The translations under genes were made by a program, and so were the position numbers. Below, piece by piece: positions 8,416 through 18,710 of a stretch of 64,000 nucleotides of DNA (the stretch's first letter is position 1; every line of letters begins with the position of its first letter). The DNA is taken from positions 62,001-126,000 of the forward strand of contig DATABS010000021.1 in assembly GCA_036259475.1 (NCBI GenBank), given 5' to 3'. Below the pieces are notes generated by a model. It saw nothing but the letters and a program-made list of their open reading frames with translations, made no database searches and had not been told where the DNA came from. The stretch comes from ZC4RG17 sp036259475 (GTDB lineage Bacteria; Actinomycetota; Acidimicrobiia; Spongiisociales; ZC4RG35).

Positions 8416-9001
8416 CCGAGGCGGAGCCGGCCTGAGCGCGTGCCCCTCGCTTGAACCAACGAACCGGCCGTCGTAGCTCGGACTCGAGGAACCGTGCCAG
8501 GCCGACAGCGAGGAAGACGTCACCCAGCGACACGACGTTTCCCTGATTCGCCAGCCGGATCGGGATCACGTCGGCGAGAAAACTGAGGCGAGTAGATGCG
8601 TCGAGGTTGACGTGCTTGTAGCTTTCGGCGACGGACATCGCCCGATCGGAGAAGCCGGCTGCTACCTGCCAGGCTCCCTCGAGGACCGGCATGCCACCGT
8701 TCAGTGCGATCACCGAGAAGTTCATGAGCACCCCGACGCCGGCAAGCCACATGCCTGTTCGGTCGCGGTTGAGGATCACCAGCCCCAGGAGCAGCAGAAA
8801 CGATGTGAGAATCATGGCGAGGCCGACCGCATCGGCCCAGCGAGCCGACCGGGGAATCCAGGCGGTGGCGATCTGCAGAAAGAAGGCGAGAGGGAGTAGC
8901 CACCACATCCGGAGGTGGATATCTCCTAGATTTGCGAGCCTCCCCCCTCTGAGGACTGCGATCGTCATCGCCAGAAACAGGACGAGCGCGAGCCATAACA
9001 T
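8405..9001 (-). CDS. DUF5317 family membrane protein
   Basis: A 198-aa protein when started at the ATG at 9001 (MLWLALV); a longer form from 9055 would run up to the divergent gene. Four or five membrane helices fill residues 1-115. Family hallmarks seen are RGGRLANLGDIHLRMWWLLPLAF near the start, LNGGMPV in the middle, a polar KHVNLDASTRLSFLADVI segment and a late VSLGDVFLAVGLA helix. DUF5317 has no assigned function. It converges with the second HD-domain gene (11 bp overlap). Confidence 0.8.
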   Translation of the reverse strand: MLWLALVLFLAMTIAVLRGGRLANLGDIHLRMWWLLPLAFFLQIATAWIPRSARWADAVGLAMILTSFLLLLGLVILNRDRTGMWLAGVGVLMNFSVIALNGGMPVLEGAWQVAAGFSDRAMSVAESYKHVNLDASTRLSFLADVIPIRLANQGNVVSLGDVFLAVGLARFLESELRRPVRWFKRGARAQAGSASVKR

Positions 9002-9055
9002 AGGTTGCGCCGACGGTATCACAGGCTCACGCCTGAACACAGAGAAGGAAGGCAA

Positions 9056-9823
9056 ATGATTCGCTACGAGGCGTCGGATCGTCGCGCCACCATCACGATC
9101 GACGAGGTGGAGCGGCGCAATCCGATGTCCGCTGAGGCGATGGCGGGCTTGGTAGACGCTACCCGGAGAGCATTGGCAGACGATGCCGTGAGGGTGCTGG
9201 TCTACACCGGTGCCGGTGACGCGGCCTTCTGCGCCGGAGGCGATCTCTCAGCAGGTTTCGTCGACGACCCGATCGGCCTCCATCACTCTCGAGGTGCACT
9301 GGCGGATCTGTTTCGCCTCATGGTGCGCGGTGGCAAGCCCACCGTCGCTCGCGTCAACGGTCATGCGCTGGCCGGAGGGTTCGGGTTGGCGGTGGCATGC
9401 GACATCGTCGTCTGCGTCGATGACGCCAAGCTCGGCACGCCCGAGATCAACGTCGGTTTGTGGCCGATGATGATATCGGCGGTGTTGGTCCGCTCGATGC
9501 CTCGCAAGGCGGTCCTGGAGTTGATGATGACCGGACGCATCATCACGCCGGACGAGGCCCACCGATTAGGCGCCATCACCCACGTCGTCAGCCGCGACGA
9601 ATTGGACAACGTGGTCGACGAGATAGTCGGTTCTCTGGCGTCGAAGAGTCCAGCGGTGATGGAACTCGGCCGCGACAGCTTCTACGCCATCGCCGACATG
9701 GACTTCGACGCCGCCCTCGATCGTCTGCAGGCTGGCCTGACCGCGGTGTCGTTGACGGAGGATTCAAAGGAAGGCGTCCAGGCGTTCCTGGAGAAGCGTC
9801 AACCGATCTGGCAGGGCCGCTAG
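9056..9823 (+). CDS. Enoyl-CoA hydratase/isomerase family protein
   Basis: A 255-aa crotonase-fold protein started at ATG 9056, which has GAAGGAAGG just upstream. Typical features are the CAGGDL oxyanion-hole motif (about residues 61-66), the second NGHALAGGFGLAVACDIVV segment (about 101-119) and KLGTPEINVGLWP with Glu and Gly at the active-site positions. It should hydrate or isomerise an acyl-CoA in fatty-acid or aromatic-acid breakdown; the exact substrate is not evident. It stands alone between divergent and convergent neighbours. Confidence 0.9.
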   Translation: MIRYEASDRRATITIDEVERRNPMSAEAMAGLVDATRRALADDAVRVLVYTGAGDAAFCAGGDLSAGFVDDPIGLHHSRGALADLFRLMVRGGKPTVARVNGHALAGGFGLAVACDIVVCVDDAKLGTPEINVGLWPMMISAVLVRSMPRKAVLELMMTGRIITPDEAHRLGAITHVVSRDELDNVVDEIVGSLASKSPAVMELGRDSFYAIADMDFDAALDRLQAGLTAVSLTEDSKEGVQAFLEKRQPIWQGR

Positions 9824-9919
9824 GCGGCTCGAGCGTCGCCGCTCCCGTTTCCCTGCTCTGACCGTTCTTGGATCTCATCCCAAGATGCGACTACGACCAG
9901 ATAAGGGCAGCGCGGCCCA

Positions 9920-11158
9920 TCAGTCACCTGGTGTGATTAGGTCCAGTTCGTTGCCCTCGGGGTCTGAGAGTCGCGTCAACCCCGGACTCGTTCTGACTAC
10001 GGTTCCGCCGGCTTCGATTCCAATGTCGATCCGCTGCTCGAGGTGATCGTCGGGGACGTGTAAGACCAGCCGGATCCGATCGCGCTGGCGTCGGCGATCC
10101 TCATCGGTGGAGTCGATCCGCTGGAAGATGAGCACCGGGCTGAGCCGGCGCGGGTCGTAGATGTCCACGACGTCCTGCCGGGGGTCGAGTTCGTATCCGA
10201 GCGCCGATGCCCAGAACCCGCGGACGGCGCTCAAATCGGCGACATCCAGGCCCAGCTGCACGAAGCGCGGTCTAGACGGATCTGCGGTGAGGCCGAGGTC
10301 CCTTGCAGCCGATTGGATCCTGGCCGCCAGGTCGGTGAAGGCGGGCAATGGGCCGTCCTCTCCTTCCCACAGGTCCTTGCCGCTGTCGATCACCACACCG
10401 TCGGAACGGACATCGATCAGCAGCGGGATCCCGGCGTCATCGGCCAACCTCGCCACTGCCGTCACGAGCGCGGTCGCCCGCCCGGCTGCTGGCGTTGGAT
10501 AGAAAACCATGGCGGCGAATGGTGCCCGCCAATCGTCGCTCTCCGATGCGTCAGACATTGGGCCGCCCGGCACCAGGTCGACCTCGTTGCCGTCGTCGTC
10601 GGAGACCATGAGACCGTAGGGCCCGGACGGCGAGTGGCGGAGTTCGGCTAAAGCCGCCGCCACCCGCTCGGGCGGACGACCGACGTCGACATGAAGGCGG
10701 TTGCGGAGCGGCCGGGTGCCGTCGTCCTGATGGAACACGATCGCCGGATCACGACGGAGCGGATCGGTCAGGTGTGCCGTGTCATCTTGCCGGTACGCCA
10801 AGACAGTGCGCCAGAACGGCATCAGTGCCGCTGGGTCGACCGCGTCGATCGCCAAGCCCGCCACCTGAAGGGTGGAAGGATCAGGGGTGAGGCCCAACCC
10901 GCGGGCCGCCTCCGAGATGGCCGCCGCTTGGCGCACTTCGGCTTCGCCGATACCGGCGAGGCGGACGCGAACACCGGTGGGCCGGAGGTCGATGTCCGGA
11001 GGGGTGGAACCTTCCACCGAGCCGGCGACACGTTCGACCAGACTGGCCCCCGCAGAATGCGAAGGCGCTTCGAACCAGGCATGGGCGGTGGCGTCGAGCG
11101 CCCGCCAACCATCGGCCCCGCTCTCCTGTTGGAACCCCTTGGCCGACAATCGCATCAT
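9920..11158 (-). CDS. Tandem PCD-like/VOC (glyoxalase-fold) protein
   Basis: From the ATG at 11158 the product is 412 residues and contains two copies of one two-domain unit. Each unit has a small domain resembling pterin-4a-carbinolamine dehydratase (ending AAARGLGLTPDPS or SAARDLGLTADPS) followed by a VOC domain (PFWRTVLAY / GFWASALGYELDP, ending DDDGNEVDLVPG / DPEGNELDLITPG). The HHPD catalytic histidines of true dehydratases are absent (TPPD in copy one, none in copy two), so the small domains are probably structural. Function unknown; binding or resistance roles are common in VOC proteins. Confidence 0.72.
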   Translation of the reverse strand: MMRLSAKGFQQESGADGWRALDATAHAWFEAPSHSAGASLVERVAGSVEGSTPPDIDLRPTGVRVRLAGIGEAEVRQAAAISEAARGLGLTPDPSTLQVAGLAIDAVDPAALMPFWRTVLAYRQDDTAHLTDPLRRDPAIVFHQDDGTRPLRNRLHVDVGRPPERVAAALAELRHSPSGPYGLMVSDDDGNEVDLVPGGPMSDASESDDWRAPFAAMVFYPTPAAGRATALVTAVARLADDAGIPLLIDVRSDGVVIDSGKDLWEGEDGPLPAFTDLAARIQSAARDLGLTADPSRPRFVQLGLDVADLSAVRGFWASALGYELDPRQDVVDIYDPRRLSPVLIFQRIDSTDEDRRRQRDRIRLVLHVPDDHLEQRIDIGIEAGGTVVRTSPGLTRLSDPEGNELDLITPGD

Positions 11159-11351
11159 TTTTTCTGGTCGTGGCTTTCGTTGCGCTCGGATGATACGGAA
11201 CACCAGGGGAGCGCCGCCAGCATGGCCCACGCGTCGCAGACGGCCCGAGGCCGGCCGGCGGCCCACGGTTCAGGCGATGATGGGGAGGCGGGCTGCGAAT
11301 TTTTATTCTCTTTTATCGCAAAGCGCGCTCAACCGCGTTCTTATCACACCC

Positions 11352-12449
11352 ATGCTGTACGTTGACGGCATGGAGTTGGCGAACCTGACGACCGATCAGC
11401 TCGAGCAAGAACTAACTCGATTCGAGACACTTCGCCGTCAGGCCGGGTCTGTCATGGTGGCTTTGATCGCCGAAGCAGATCGCCGCCAGGTGCCGTTGGG
11501 AGATGGCTGTCGCAACACCCGGGAATGGGTCAGCGGGCGGGTCGACGCCGACCCGGACGACGCCAAGATCCTCACCAATCTCGCCCGAAGTCTGGAGGAT
11601 CTCCCGGAGATATCGCGCCGGATGGCCGAAGGCAGTATCGGGATCGCCCGGGCCCATCTTCTCAGCCGGGTCGCCGATCAGGCCTCGGAGGTGAGCTGGC
11701 TCAGCCGGACGTCCGGTCTCAATCTGGCGGCGACCGAGCGGCTCGTTTCTCGGTATCGCCGGATCGGGCGGCAGCTTGAACGTCGGCAAGAGCGAGATTC
11801 CTGGCTATCGCTCCAGCCGTCGCTCGACGAGTCGTGGTGGCGGATCAACGGCGGGGTGGGAGCCATCGCCGGAAAGACGATCTCGGATGCCATCGAAGCA
11901 CGAGCGGACCAGTTCCCCCACGATGAGGGCGACAAGCAACACCGGCAGGCTCTCGCTCTCGAAACGATCTGTCGTGATTACTCCGGCGGCGAGGATTCCA
12001 AGGTCCCGTCCATCCTCAGCTTCGTCGACTTCGATCTGGCCAACGCCACCGGCGGCGAGGCTGGCGCCGAGTTGTTCTTCGGTCCTCGGATCGGCCCTGA
12101 GGCTCTCGGCGAGCTTCTCTGCGAAGGCCAGGTTCAAATCATCGGCCTAGCCAACGGCCGGCCGGTGGTGACCTCTCCGAAGGCCCGGAATATCCCTCCC
12201 TCGATCAGGGCCTATGTCCTGTGGCGTGACGGCGGATGCCGGGCCCCGGGATGCACTTCGATCTACCGCTTGCAACCTCACCATGTGGTCTTCCACGCGC
12301 ATGGAGGCAACAACGATCCCGCCAATCTCGTCACCCTCTGTTGGTTTCACCACCATGTGGTTGTCCATCGGCGGGGTTACCGGATCGAGCCACAGCCGGA
12401 TGGAAGCATTCGTTTCGTTCCACCGGCTGATGCCCGCGACCCTCCCTGA
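11352..12449 (+). CDS. DUF222 / HNH endonuclease domain protein (13E12-like)
   Basis: A 365-aa product from ATG 11352 (ATG 11370 is an alternative; neither has a clear ribosome site). Residues 1-250 form the helical DUF222 region. The C-terminal part carries an HNH nuclease: CRAPGC and later C-W-F-H-H-H zinc ligands around PHHVVFHAHGG and NLVTLC. Proteins of this kind occur in many copies in actinobacterial genomes and are often linked to repeats or mobile DNA, but their role is unclear. An unusually AT-rich patch (about 11296-11325), bounded by TGCGA/TCGCA, lies upstream and may hold the promoter. Confidence 0.85.
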   Translation: MLYVDGMELANLTTDQLEQELTRFETLRRQAGSVMVALIAEADRRQVPLGDGCRNTREWVSGRVDADPDDAKILTNLARSLEDLPEISRRMAEGSIGIARAHLLSRVADQASEVSWLSRTSGLNLAATERLVSRYRRIGRQLERRQERDSWLSLQPSLDESWWRINGGVGAIAGKTISDAIEARADQFPHDEGDKQHRQALALETICRDYSGGEDSKVPSILSFVDFDLANATGGEAGAELFFGPRIGPEALGELLCEGQVQIIGLANGRPVVTSPKARNIPPSIRAYVLWRDGGCRAPGCTSIYRLQPHHVVFHAHGGNNDPANLVTLCWFHHHVVVHRRGYRIEPQPDGSIRFVPPADARDPP

Positions 12450-12533
12450 TCGTCGACCCATTCCGCATCCCGATTCCACCCCCGCACTTCATTCTCTTCG
12501 ATTCCTGCCCATCGGCGGTACCCTTTGGCGTCC

Positions 12534-13292
12534 ATGAATGTCCGTCGGGTCGTTCGTCGCGTGGGTTGGGGCCTCATCTGGTCGGCCCTGTTGATCTTCG
12601 CCTTCCTGGGCTATCAACTGTTCGTCACCGACCTTCTCAACGATCGCGTCCAGGCGGCGGCCGAGGCCGACCTGGCCGAGGACCTCGCCGAGCGGCGTGA
12701 GGACCTTCCCGAGCCGGAGATCGTCACGGTGGAACTGCCGCCGGATGACCCCGCCGACACTCCAACGTCCACCACTCCGACCTCCACCAGCACCACCGTT
12801 CCACCGGTCGAGTTCTCACCCGAAGAGGCGGGGGAGGAAGGATCCACGCTGGGCCGTATCGCCATCCCCTCGCTCGACGTGGACGAGGTCTTGTTCGAAG
12901 GCGTCACCCGGGAGACCCTCAATATGGGCCCCGGACACATGCCTTGGACCCCGGTGCCGGGTCAACCGGGGAATGCCGTGATCTCGGGCCATCGAACGAC
13001 CTACGGACGCCCCTTTTATGACCTGGACAAGCTGGAGATGGGCGACCGGATCGAGGTCGAGACGGCAGTCGGGCTTCATGTGTTCGAGGTGCGAGAGATT
13101 CACATCGTCGAGCCGACTGACGTGTGGGTCACCGAACCGATCCCGGGAGCCTGGCTGACGTTGACCACCTGTCATCCCCGGTTCTCGGCGGCGGAGAGAC
13201 TCATCATCCAGGCCGAGATGGTGGAGGGGCCGAACCTCGAGTATGCCAGTCTCCTCGCTCAGGTGCGCGATGGGAACGAGGAGCGAACGTGA
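12534..13292 (+). CDS. Class E sortase
   Basis: ATG 12534 gives 252 residues: an N-terminal membrane anchor (about 12-30), a low-complexity Pro/Thr linker (70-95) and a sortase domain. The catalytic triad is visible as His153 (ISGHRTTYGRPF), Cys213 (LTTCHP) and Arg222 (SAAERL). The spacing and TLTTCHPRFSA motif fit class E, the actinobacterial housekeeping type. It would attach surface proteins to the cell envelope outside the membrane. Its stop overlaps the GTG of a 51-aa membrane microprotein. No sorting-signal substrate is seen in the window. Confidence 0.9.
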   Translation: MNVRRVVRRVGWGLIWSALLIFAFLGYQLFVTDLLNDRVQAAAEADLAEDLAERREDLPEPEIVTVELPPDDPADTPTSTTPTSTSTTVPPVEFSPEEAGEEGSTLGRIAIPSLDVDEVLFEGVTRETLNMGPGHMPWTPVPGQPGNAVISGHRTTYGRPFYDLDKLEMGDRIEVETAVGLHVFEVREIHIVEPTDVWVTEPIPGAWLTLTTCHPRFSAAERLIIQAEMVEGPNLEYASLLAQVRDGNEERT

Positions 13293-13444
13293 GGAGAATC
13301 TGGGCCGCCCTTCCGGGAACAGTCACCGTCAAGGCGTTGCAGGCAGTCGCCTTGGCCGTCGTGGCCCTGACTGCTCTCATCTTCCTATTCGAGTGGGCCG
13401 GCACGCTGCTCGACTCGGGCGGCGTCGTGGGACCTTCCTCCTAG
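13289..13444 (+). CDS. 51-aa single-pass membrane microprotein coupled to sortase
   Basis: GTG at 13289 overlaps the sortase stop (GTGA), giving a 51-aa protein with a basic start (RRIWAALPG), one membrane helix (about 17-37) and a short polar tail. Coding nature is supported by the overlap and by the charge-hydrophobic pattern. It may partner the sortase or act in the envelope; no function is known. Its stop shares bases with the end of the convergent TlpA-like gene. Confidence 0.65.
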   Translation: MRRIWAALPGTVTVKALQAVALAVVALTALIFLFEWAGTLLDSGGVVGPSS

Positions 13445-13992
13445 CCCTCGAAGGTCAGCCCGTCGAGACGTTCGGGCGTCAGCTGGGCGAGAACGATATC
13501 GACCACCACACCACGGGAGTCGATGAGGAACGTGGAGGGCAGACCGAACGACGGGTAGGCCTCCTCCACGACCCGGTCGCGATCCCACCCCACCGGGAAC
13601 GCCGGGCTCATCTCCTCGGCGAAGGCTCGGGCCGCGTCTTCTTGATCCCGAACGGCTACCCCTACCACCGTCACATCGGGATGGCGGACGGCGTACTCGG
13701 ACAGTGCCGGGAACTCCTCCTTGCATGGTTCACACCACGAGGCCCACAGGTTCAGCAACACCGGTCCGCCGCCCTCGGAGAAATGCTGCACCAGGTCGAA
13801 CACCTCGCCGTCGAACGTGGTGATGGCGAGTGCCGGAGCGGGCCGACCGACTTCCGCCACGCCTGAATCCCGCGATACCCAGGCGACAACGGCGCCCACG
13901 AGAACGACGGCCACGAAGATTGCGGTGAGCACGCCGCCGGTCAGCCCGGCACGCCCGGGAAGGTCGTCGGGCCGGGTCTCGGTGTCGGTCAT
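13441..13992 (-). CDS. TlpA/ResA-like membrane-anchored thioredoxin
   Basis: A 183-aa protein with an N-terminal membrane helix (about 20-40) that places the rest outside the cytoplasm. The thioredoxin-fold domain has the redox pair WASWCEPC (Cys87, Cys90), the cis-proline region GLPSTFLID and an RDQEDA helix typical of TlpA/DsbE relatives. It probably reduces or exchanges disulfides, for example in cytochrome c maturation or envelope protein folding. It begins 2 bp after the aconitase stop, so it is likely transcribed with acnA, an unusual pairing. Confidence 0.88.
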   Translation of the reverse strand: MTDTETRPDDLPGRAGLTGGVLTAIFVAVVLVGAVVAWVSRDSGVAEVGRPAPALAITTFDGEVFDLVQHFSEGGGPVLLNLWASWCEPCKEEFPALSEYAVRHPDVTVVGVAVRDQEDAARAFAEEMSPAFPVGWDRDRVVEEAYPSFGLPSTFLIDSRGVVVDIVLAQLTPERLDGLTFEG

Positions 13993-13994
13993 CC

Positions 13995-16739
13995 TCAGTC
14001 GTCGGCCGCCATGCGCCGGAGAACGTAGTGCAGGATTCCGCCATTGCGGAGGTATTCGATTTCGATCGGTGTGTCGACGCGGGCGATCGCATCAAAGCGG
14101 GTCGTCGAGCCGTCCGCCTTCGTCGCGGTTACGGTCACCGCCTTGCGTGGCGTCAGCCGATCGTCGACGTCGATGTCGAATGTCTCAGTGCCGTCGAGAC
14201 CCAGGCTGTCAGCGTTGGCGTCCTCGGGGAACTGCAGCGGAAGGACACCCATCATCACCAGGTTCGAGCGGTGAATCCTCTCGAAGGATGTGGCGATGAC
14301 CGCCTTGACGCCCAGCAGGAAGGTGCCCTTGGCGGCCCAGTCCCGGGAAGAGCCCATGCCGTAATCGATGCCGGCGAGCACGACCAGCGGGACACCGGCC
14401 TGCTGGTAGGCGCGGGAGGCCTCGTAGATGGATGTGACCTCTCCGGTCAGGAGATTGGTGGTCCACCCGCCTTCGGTTCCCGGAGCGAGCTGGTTGCGCA
14501 CCCGGATGTTGGCAAAGGTCCCTCGAGTCATGACCTGATCGTTGCCGCGGCGCGAACCGTACGAGTTGAACATCGCCGGTTGCACACCCTTGGAGATCAG
14601 GTACTGGCCGGCGGGGGAGTCGGCGGCGATGGAGCCCGCCGGGCTGATGTGGTCGGTTGTCACCGAATCACCCAGCTTGGCCAGCACGCGAGCCCCCCGG
14701 ACCGGCCGGATGCGTTCGATATCGGGACCGAGGCCGGTGAAGAACGGAGGATGCTGGATGTAGGTCGAGTCGTCCGACCAGTCGTAGAGGGCGGAGCCGG
14801 TGGTCTCGATCTGCCGCCACTCTTCGGAGCCGCTGAACACGTCGGCATACTTCTCGCGGAACTTCTTCTCGTCGACGTGCTCACCGACGACCGCGGCGAT
14901 TTCAGCCTGGCTGGGCCAGATGTCCCGCAGATAGACGTCGTTGCCGTCGCGATCCGTCCCCAGGGGCTCGTTGACGGGATCCCAGTCGACGGTCCCTGCC
15001 AGGGCGTAGGCGACGACCAGCGGCGGGGAGGCGAGATAGTTGGCCCGGACGTCAGGTGAGATGCGACCTTCGAAGTTGCGGTTACCCGACAGGACCGACG
15101 TCGCCACGAGGTCATGGGAATGGATCGCTTCCGATATCGGCTCGGGGAGGGGTCCGGAATTGCCGATGCATGTGGTGCAGCCGTAGCCCACGAGGTAGAA
15201 GCCCAGCGTCTCCAGATCGTCGATGAGGCCCGCCGCCTCCAGATACTCCGTCACCACCTTCGAGCCGGGAGCGAGTGAGCTCTTGACCCAGGGCTTCCGT
15301 TCGAGTCCGAGATTGGCCGCCTTCCGGGCGACCAGCCCCGCCGCCATCATGACGTCGGGATTGGACGTGTTGGTGCAGGAGGTGATGGCGGCGATCACCA
15401 CGTCGCCGTTGTTCAACTCGAACGTGTTGTCCTCGTATGTCACCGGGGCGCCATCGGCCCGTTCCATGACGGCGGCGGCCGTTGCGGCCGGTGCGCCACC
15501 TTCATCGTTCCATTCGCTCACCCCGCCCCGGCCATCCGAGGGGCCGGACTTGCCGAAAGTGATCTCGAGGTCCTGGCGCCACTGTGACTTCATCGCCGAC
15601 AGGGAAATCCGGTCCTGGGGTCGCTTCGGACCCGCCATCGAGGGCTCGACGGTCGACAGGTCTAGTTCCAGGTCGGCGGAGTAGACGATCTGGCGCGTGT
15701 CGTCTCGCCATAGACCCTGGGTCCGGTAGTAGGTCTCGACGGTTTCGACTAGGTCTTCGTCGCGGCCGGTTAAGCGCATGTAGCGGATCGTCTGCTCGTC
15801 GACCGGGAAGAATCCGACCGTGGCTCCGTATTCGGGGGCCATGTTGGCGATGGTTGCCCGGTTGGCCACCGGCATCGCGGCAAGACCGGGCCCGTGGAAT
15901 TCCACGAACTTCCCGACGACGCCGAGTTCGCGCAGCATCTGCGTGACCCGGAGCACCAGGTCGGTGGCGGTGGCTCCCTCGGGCAGGGCGCCGGTCATCC
16001 GGAATCCCACCACCTCGGGGAGCAGCATGTAGATCGGCTGGCCCACCATCGCCGCCTCGGCTTCGATTCCCCCCACGCCCCAGCCGACGACGCCGAGGCC
16101 GTTGATCATCGTGGTGTGGCTGTCGGTTCCGACCAGCGAATCGGGATAGAGCCACGTGCCGTCATCCCAAACCACCTTGGCGAGATACTCCAGGTTGACC
16201 TGATGCACGATGCCGGTAGCCGGAGGAACCACCCGGAAACTCTCGAAGGCAGATTGGCCCCATTTGAGGAATTCGTAGCGCTCCCGGTTCCGCTCGAATT
16301 CTCGCCGGGAGTTGATGACCAACGAGTCGGGCCGGTTGAACGAATCCACCTGGACCGAGTGGTCGACCACCAGGTCGGCGGGGATGAGCGGGTTGACCTT
16401 CTGGGCGGCCTGCGTCTCGCCGGTCATCTCGACGATGGCGGCCCGCATCGCGGCGAGGTCGACGATGGAGGGCACTCCGGTGAAGTCCTGGAGCACGACT
16501 CGCCCGGGAATGAACGGGATCTCGGTGTCTACCGAGTTGCGGGCGTCGTACCCGGCGATGGCGCGAACGTCTTCGGGGTCGATGGCGGGATTGTCCAGGT
16601 TCCGAAGCGCCGACTCGAGCAGCACTTTGATGGAGTAAGGAAGCTGGTCGGCTCCTTCCACCGCGTCGAGGTGAGCGATTTTGCGCTCACCAAGGGGGGT
16701 TTCGACAGTGGCATGGGCCCCGAATGGGTCAGGGGACAT
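13995..16739 (-). CDS. acnA: Aconitate hydratase AcnA
   Basis: A 914-aa enzyme of full length for the AcnA/IRP type. It converts citrate to isocitrate in the TCA cycle with a [4Fe-4S] cluster. Cluster cysteines are seen in AITSCTNTSNPD and GYGCTTCIGNSGP. Other signatures are VGTDSHTTMINGLGV, the ITSCTN loop and a C-terminal swivel domain with GSSRDWAAKG. A second, shorter aconitase is encoded at 51.4 kb. The nearby SufR-like regulator and Mrp make this an iron-sulfur neighbourhood. Confidence 0.96.
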   Translation of the reverse strand: MSPDPFGAHATVETPLGERKIAHLDAVEGADQLPYSIKVLLESALRNLDNPAIDPEDVRAIAGYDARNSVDTEIPFIPGRVVLQDFTGVPSIVDLAAMRAAIVEMTGETQAAQKVNPLIPADLVVDHSVQVDSFNRPDSLVINSRREFERNRERYEFLKWGQSAFESFRVVPPATGIVHQVNLEYLAKVVWDDGTWLYPDSLVGTDSHTTMINGLGVVGWGVGGIEAEAAMVGQPIYMLLPEVVGFRMTGALPEGATATDLVLRVTQMLRELGVVGKFVEFHGPGLAAMPVANRATIANMAPEYGATVGFFPVDEQTIRYMRLTGRDEDLVETVETYYRTQGLWRDDTRQIVYSADLELDLSTVEPSMAGPKRPQDRISLSAMKSQWRQDLEITFGKSGPSDGRGGVSEWNDEGGAPAATAAAVMERADGAPVTYEDNTFELNNGDVVIAAITSCTNTSNPDVMMAAGLVARKAANLGLERKPWVKSSLAPGSKVVTEYLEAAGLIDDLETLGFYLVGYGCTTCIGNSGPLPEPISEAIHSHDLVATSVLSGNRNFEGRISPDVRANYLASPPLVVAYALAGTVDWDPVNEPLGTDRDGNDVYLRDIWPSQAEIAAVVGEHVDEKKFREKYADVFSGSEEWRQIETTGSALYDWSDDSTYIQHPPFFTGLGPDIERIRPVRGARVLAKLGDSVTTDHISPAGSIAADSPAGQYLISKGVQPAMFNSYGSRRGNDQVMTRGTFANIRVRNQLAPGTEGGWTTNLLTGEVTSIYEASRAYQQAGVPLVVLAGIDYGMGSSRDWAAKGTFLLGVKAVIATSFERIHRSNLVMMGVLPLQFPEDANADSLGLDGTETFDIDVDDRLTPRKAVTVTATKADGSTTRFDAIARVDTPIEIEYLRNGGILHYVLRRMAADD

Positions 16740-16827
16740 CGTGTCCTTTCGGTCAGGTATCGGCCGTTCCGAGTCTATTGCGAAGCCGGGGCCACCCTAA
16801 GCGGACGCAGGCGGCCTCCGAGACCCG

Positions 16828-17547
16828 CTACGGAGCCTGGCCGATGCTGACCGGGACGCTGGTGACGCAGTCGTCGCCCGGCTGGCTGCGGGGCACCAGC
16901 ACGGGCTCGCACCCGGCGTCCAGGCTCCCCACGAGACCGGTGATTATTCCCCGGTCGAGTGAGCACACGACGTCGGGGTGGTCGGAGGCAGCCTCGCCGA
17001 AGGGGCAATGCGAAGTGAGGAGGCGCTGTCCTTCCACGTCGGGGTCCATGCTGAAGCCGAGTCCCGTCATGGCGACGGCCACCGCCTGGACCGCCTCGGC
17101 GTAGCCGGCGTCCTCCGGTGCCCCGATCTCCTCGGCGAGTTCCCGCCCATACTCCACTCCCACTTCCTGGGCTATCCCGCTCACCTGGTCCGGAGCGACC
17201 CTCTGCAACACCCGCATCAGGAGCTCGACGAGGAGTTCGTAGCGGCGGGGCGAGAAGTGGATGGACACCTCGCGCTTGGAAGCCTCGTACGTCTTGGCGG
17301 GACGGCCGGCGCCGGGCCCGGATTTGCCGGTGTGGCGGCGGTGGGAAACGACGAGCCAACCGTCGGTGGCCAGCTTGTCCAGGTGGTGACGGGCGACATT
17401 GGGATGGATCTCGAACAGTTCGGCGATGCGAGCGGTCGTCATCGGCGACGCTGACTCCCGGATGGCGACGTAGATTGCCCGCCGGGTGGGATCCCCGAGG
17501 GCGGCCGTGAGGTCGGCGATCTGTGAGTCGAGAGAGGCGAGATCCAT
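16828..17547 (-). CDS. SufR-like Fe-S cluster-sensing HTH regulator
   Basis: ATG 17547 gives 239 residues; the longer frame to 17658 would run past the start of the divergent gene. A winged helix-turn-helix occupies about 10-80 (ALGDPTRRAIY, HPNVARHHLDKLATDGWL). The C-terminal part has four cysteines in HCPFGE, VVCSLDRG, AGCEPV and DDCVTSV, spaced 13, 17 and 13 residues apart, as expected for a cluster ligand set in SufR-type repressors. It is divergent from the Mrp gene across a short AT-containing spacer with a palindrome, suggesting it controls that gene and itself according to cluster supply. Confidence 0.82.
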   Translation of the reverse strand: MDLASLDSQIADLTAALGDPTRRAIYVAIRESASPMTTARIAELFEIHPNVARHHLDKLATDGWLVVSHRRHTGKSGPGAGRPAKTYEASKREVSIHFSPRRYELLVELLMRVLQRVAPDQVSGIAQEVGVEYGRELAEEIGAPEDAGYAEAVQAVAVAMTGLGFSMDPDVEGQRLLTSHCPFGEAASDHPDVVCSLDRGIITGLVGSLDAGCEPVLVPRSQPGDDCVTSVPVSIGQAP

Positions 17548-17568
17548 GTGGGGGTTACCTGTGGCCGA

Positions 17569-17578
17569 AACTATAGTT
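17569..17578. promoter_or_regulatory. Palindrome AACTATAGTT, candidate operator of SufR-like regulator
   Basis: A perfect 10-bp palindrome in the 74-bp spacer between the divergent regulator and Mrp genes, inside a wider near-symmetric CGAA-A-CTATAGTTCG. Its centre contains TATAGT, which could act as a -10 element in either direction. A partial repeat (ACTATCTCTATAG) lies about 20 bp to the right. Binding by the neighbouring regulator would block both genes; this is inference. Confidence 0.45.
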
Positions 17579-17621
17579 CGCGCCCAGCTTCTAGACACTA
17601 TCTCTATAGGGGAAAACGCCC

Positions 17622-18707
<1,086 letters not shown>

Positions 18708-18710
18708 GGC

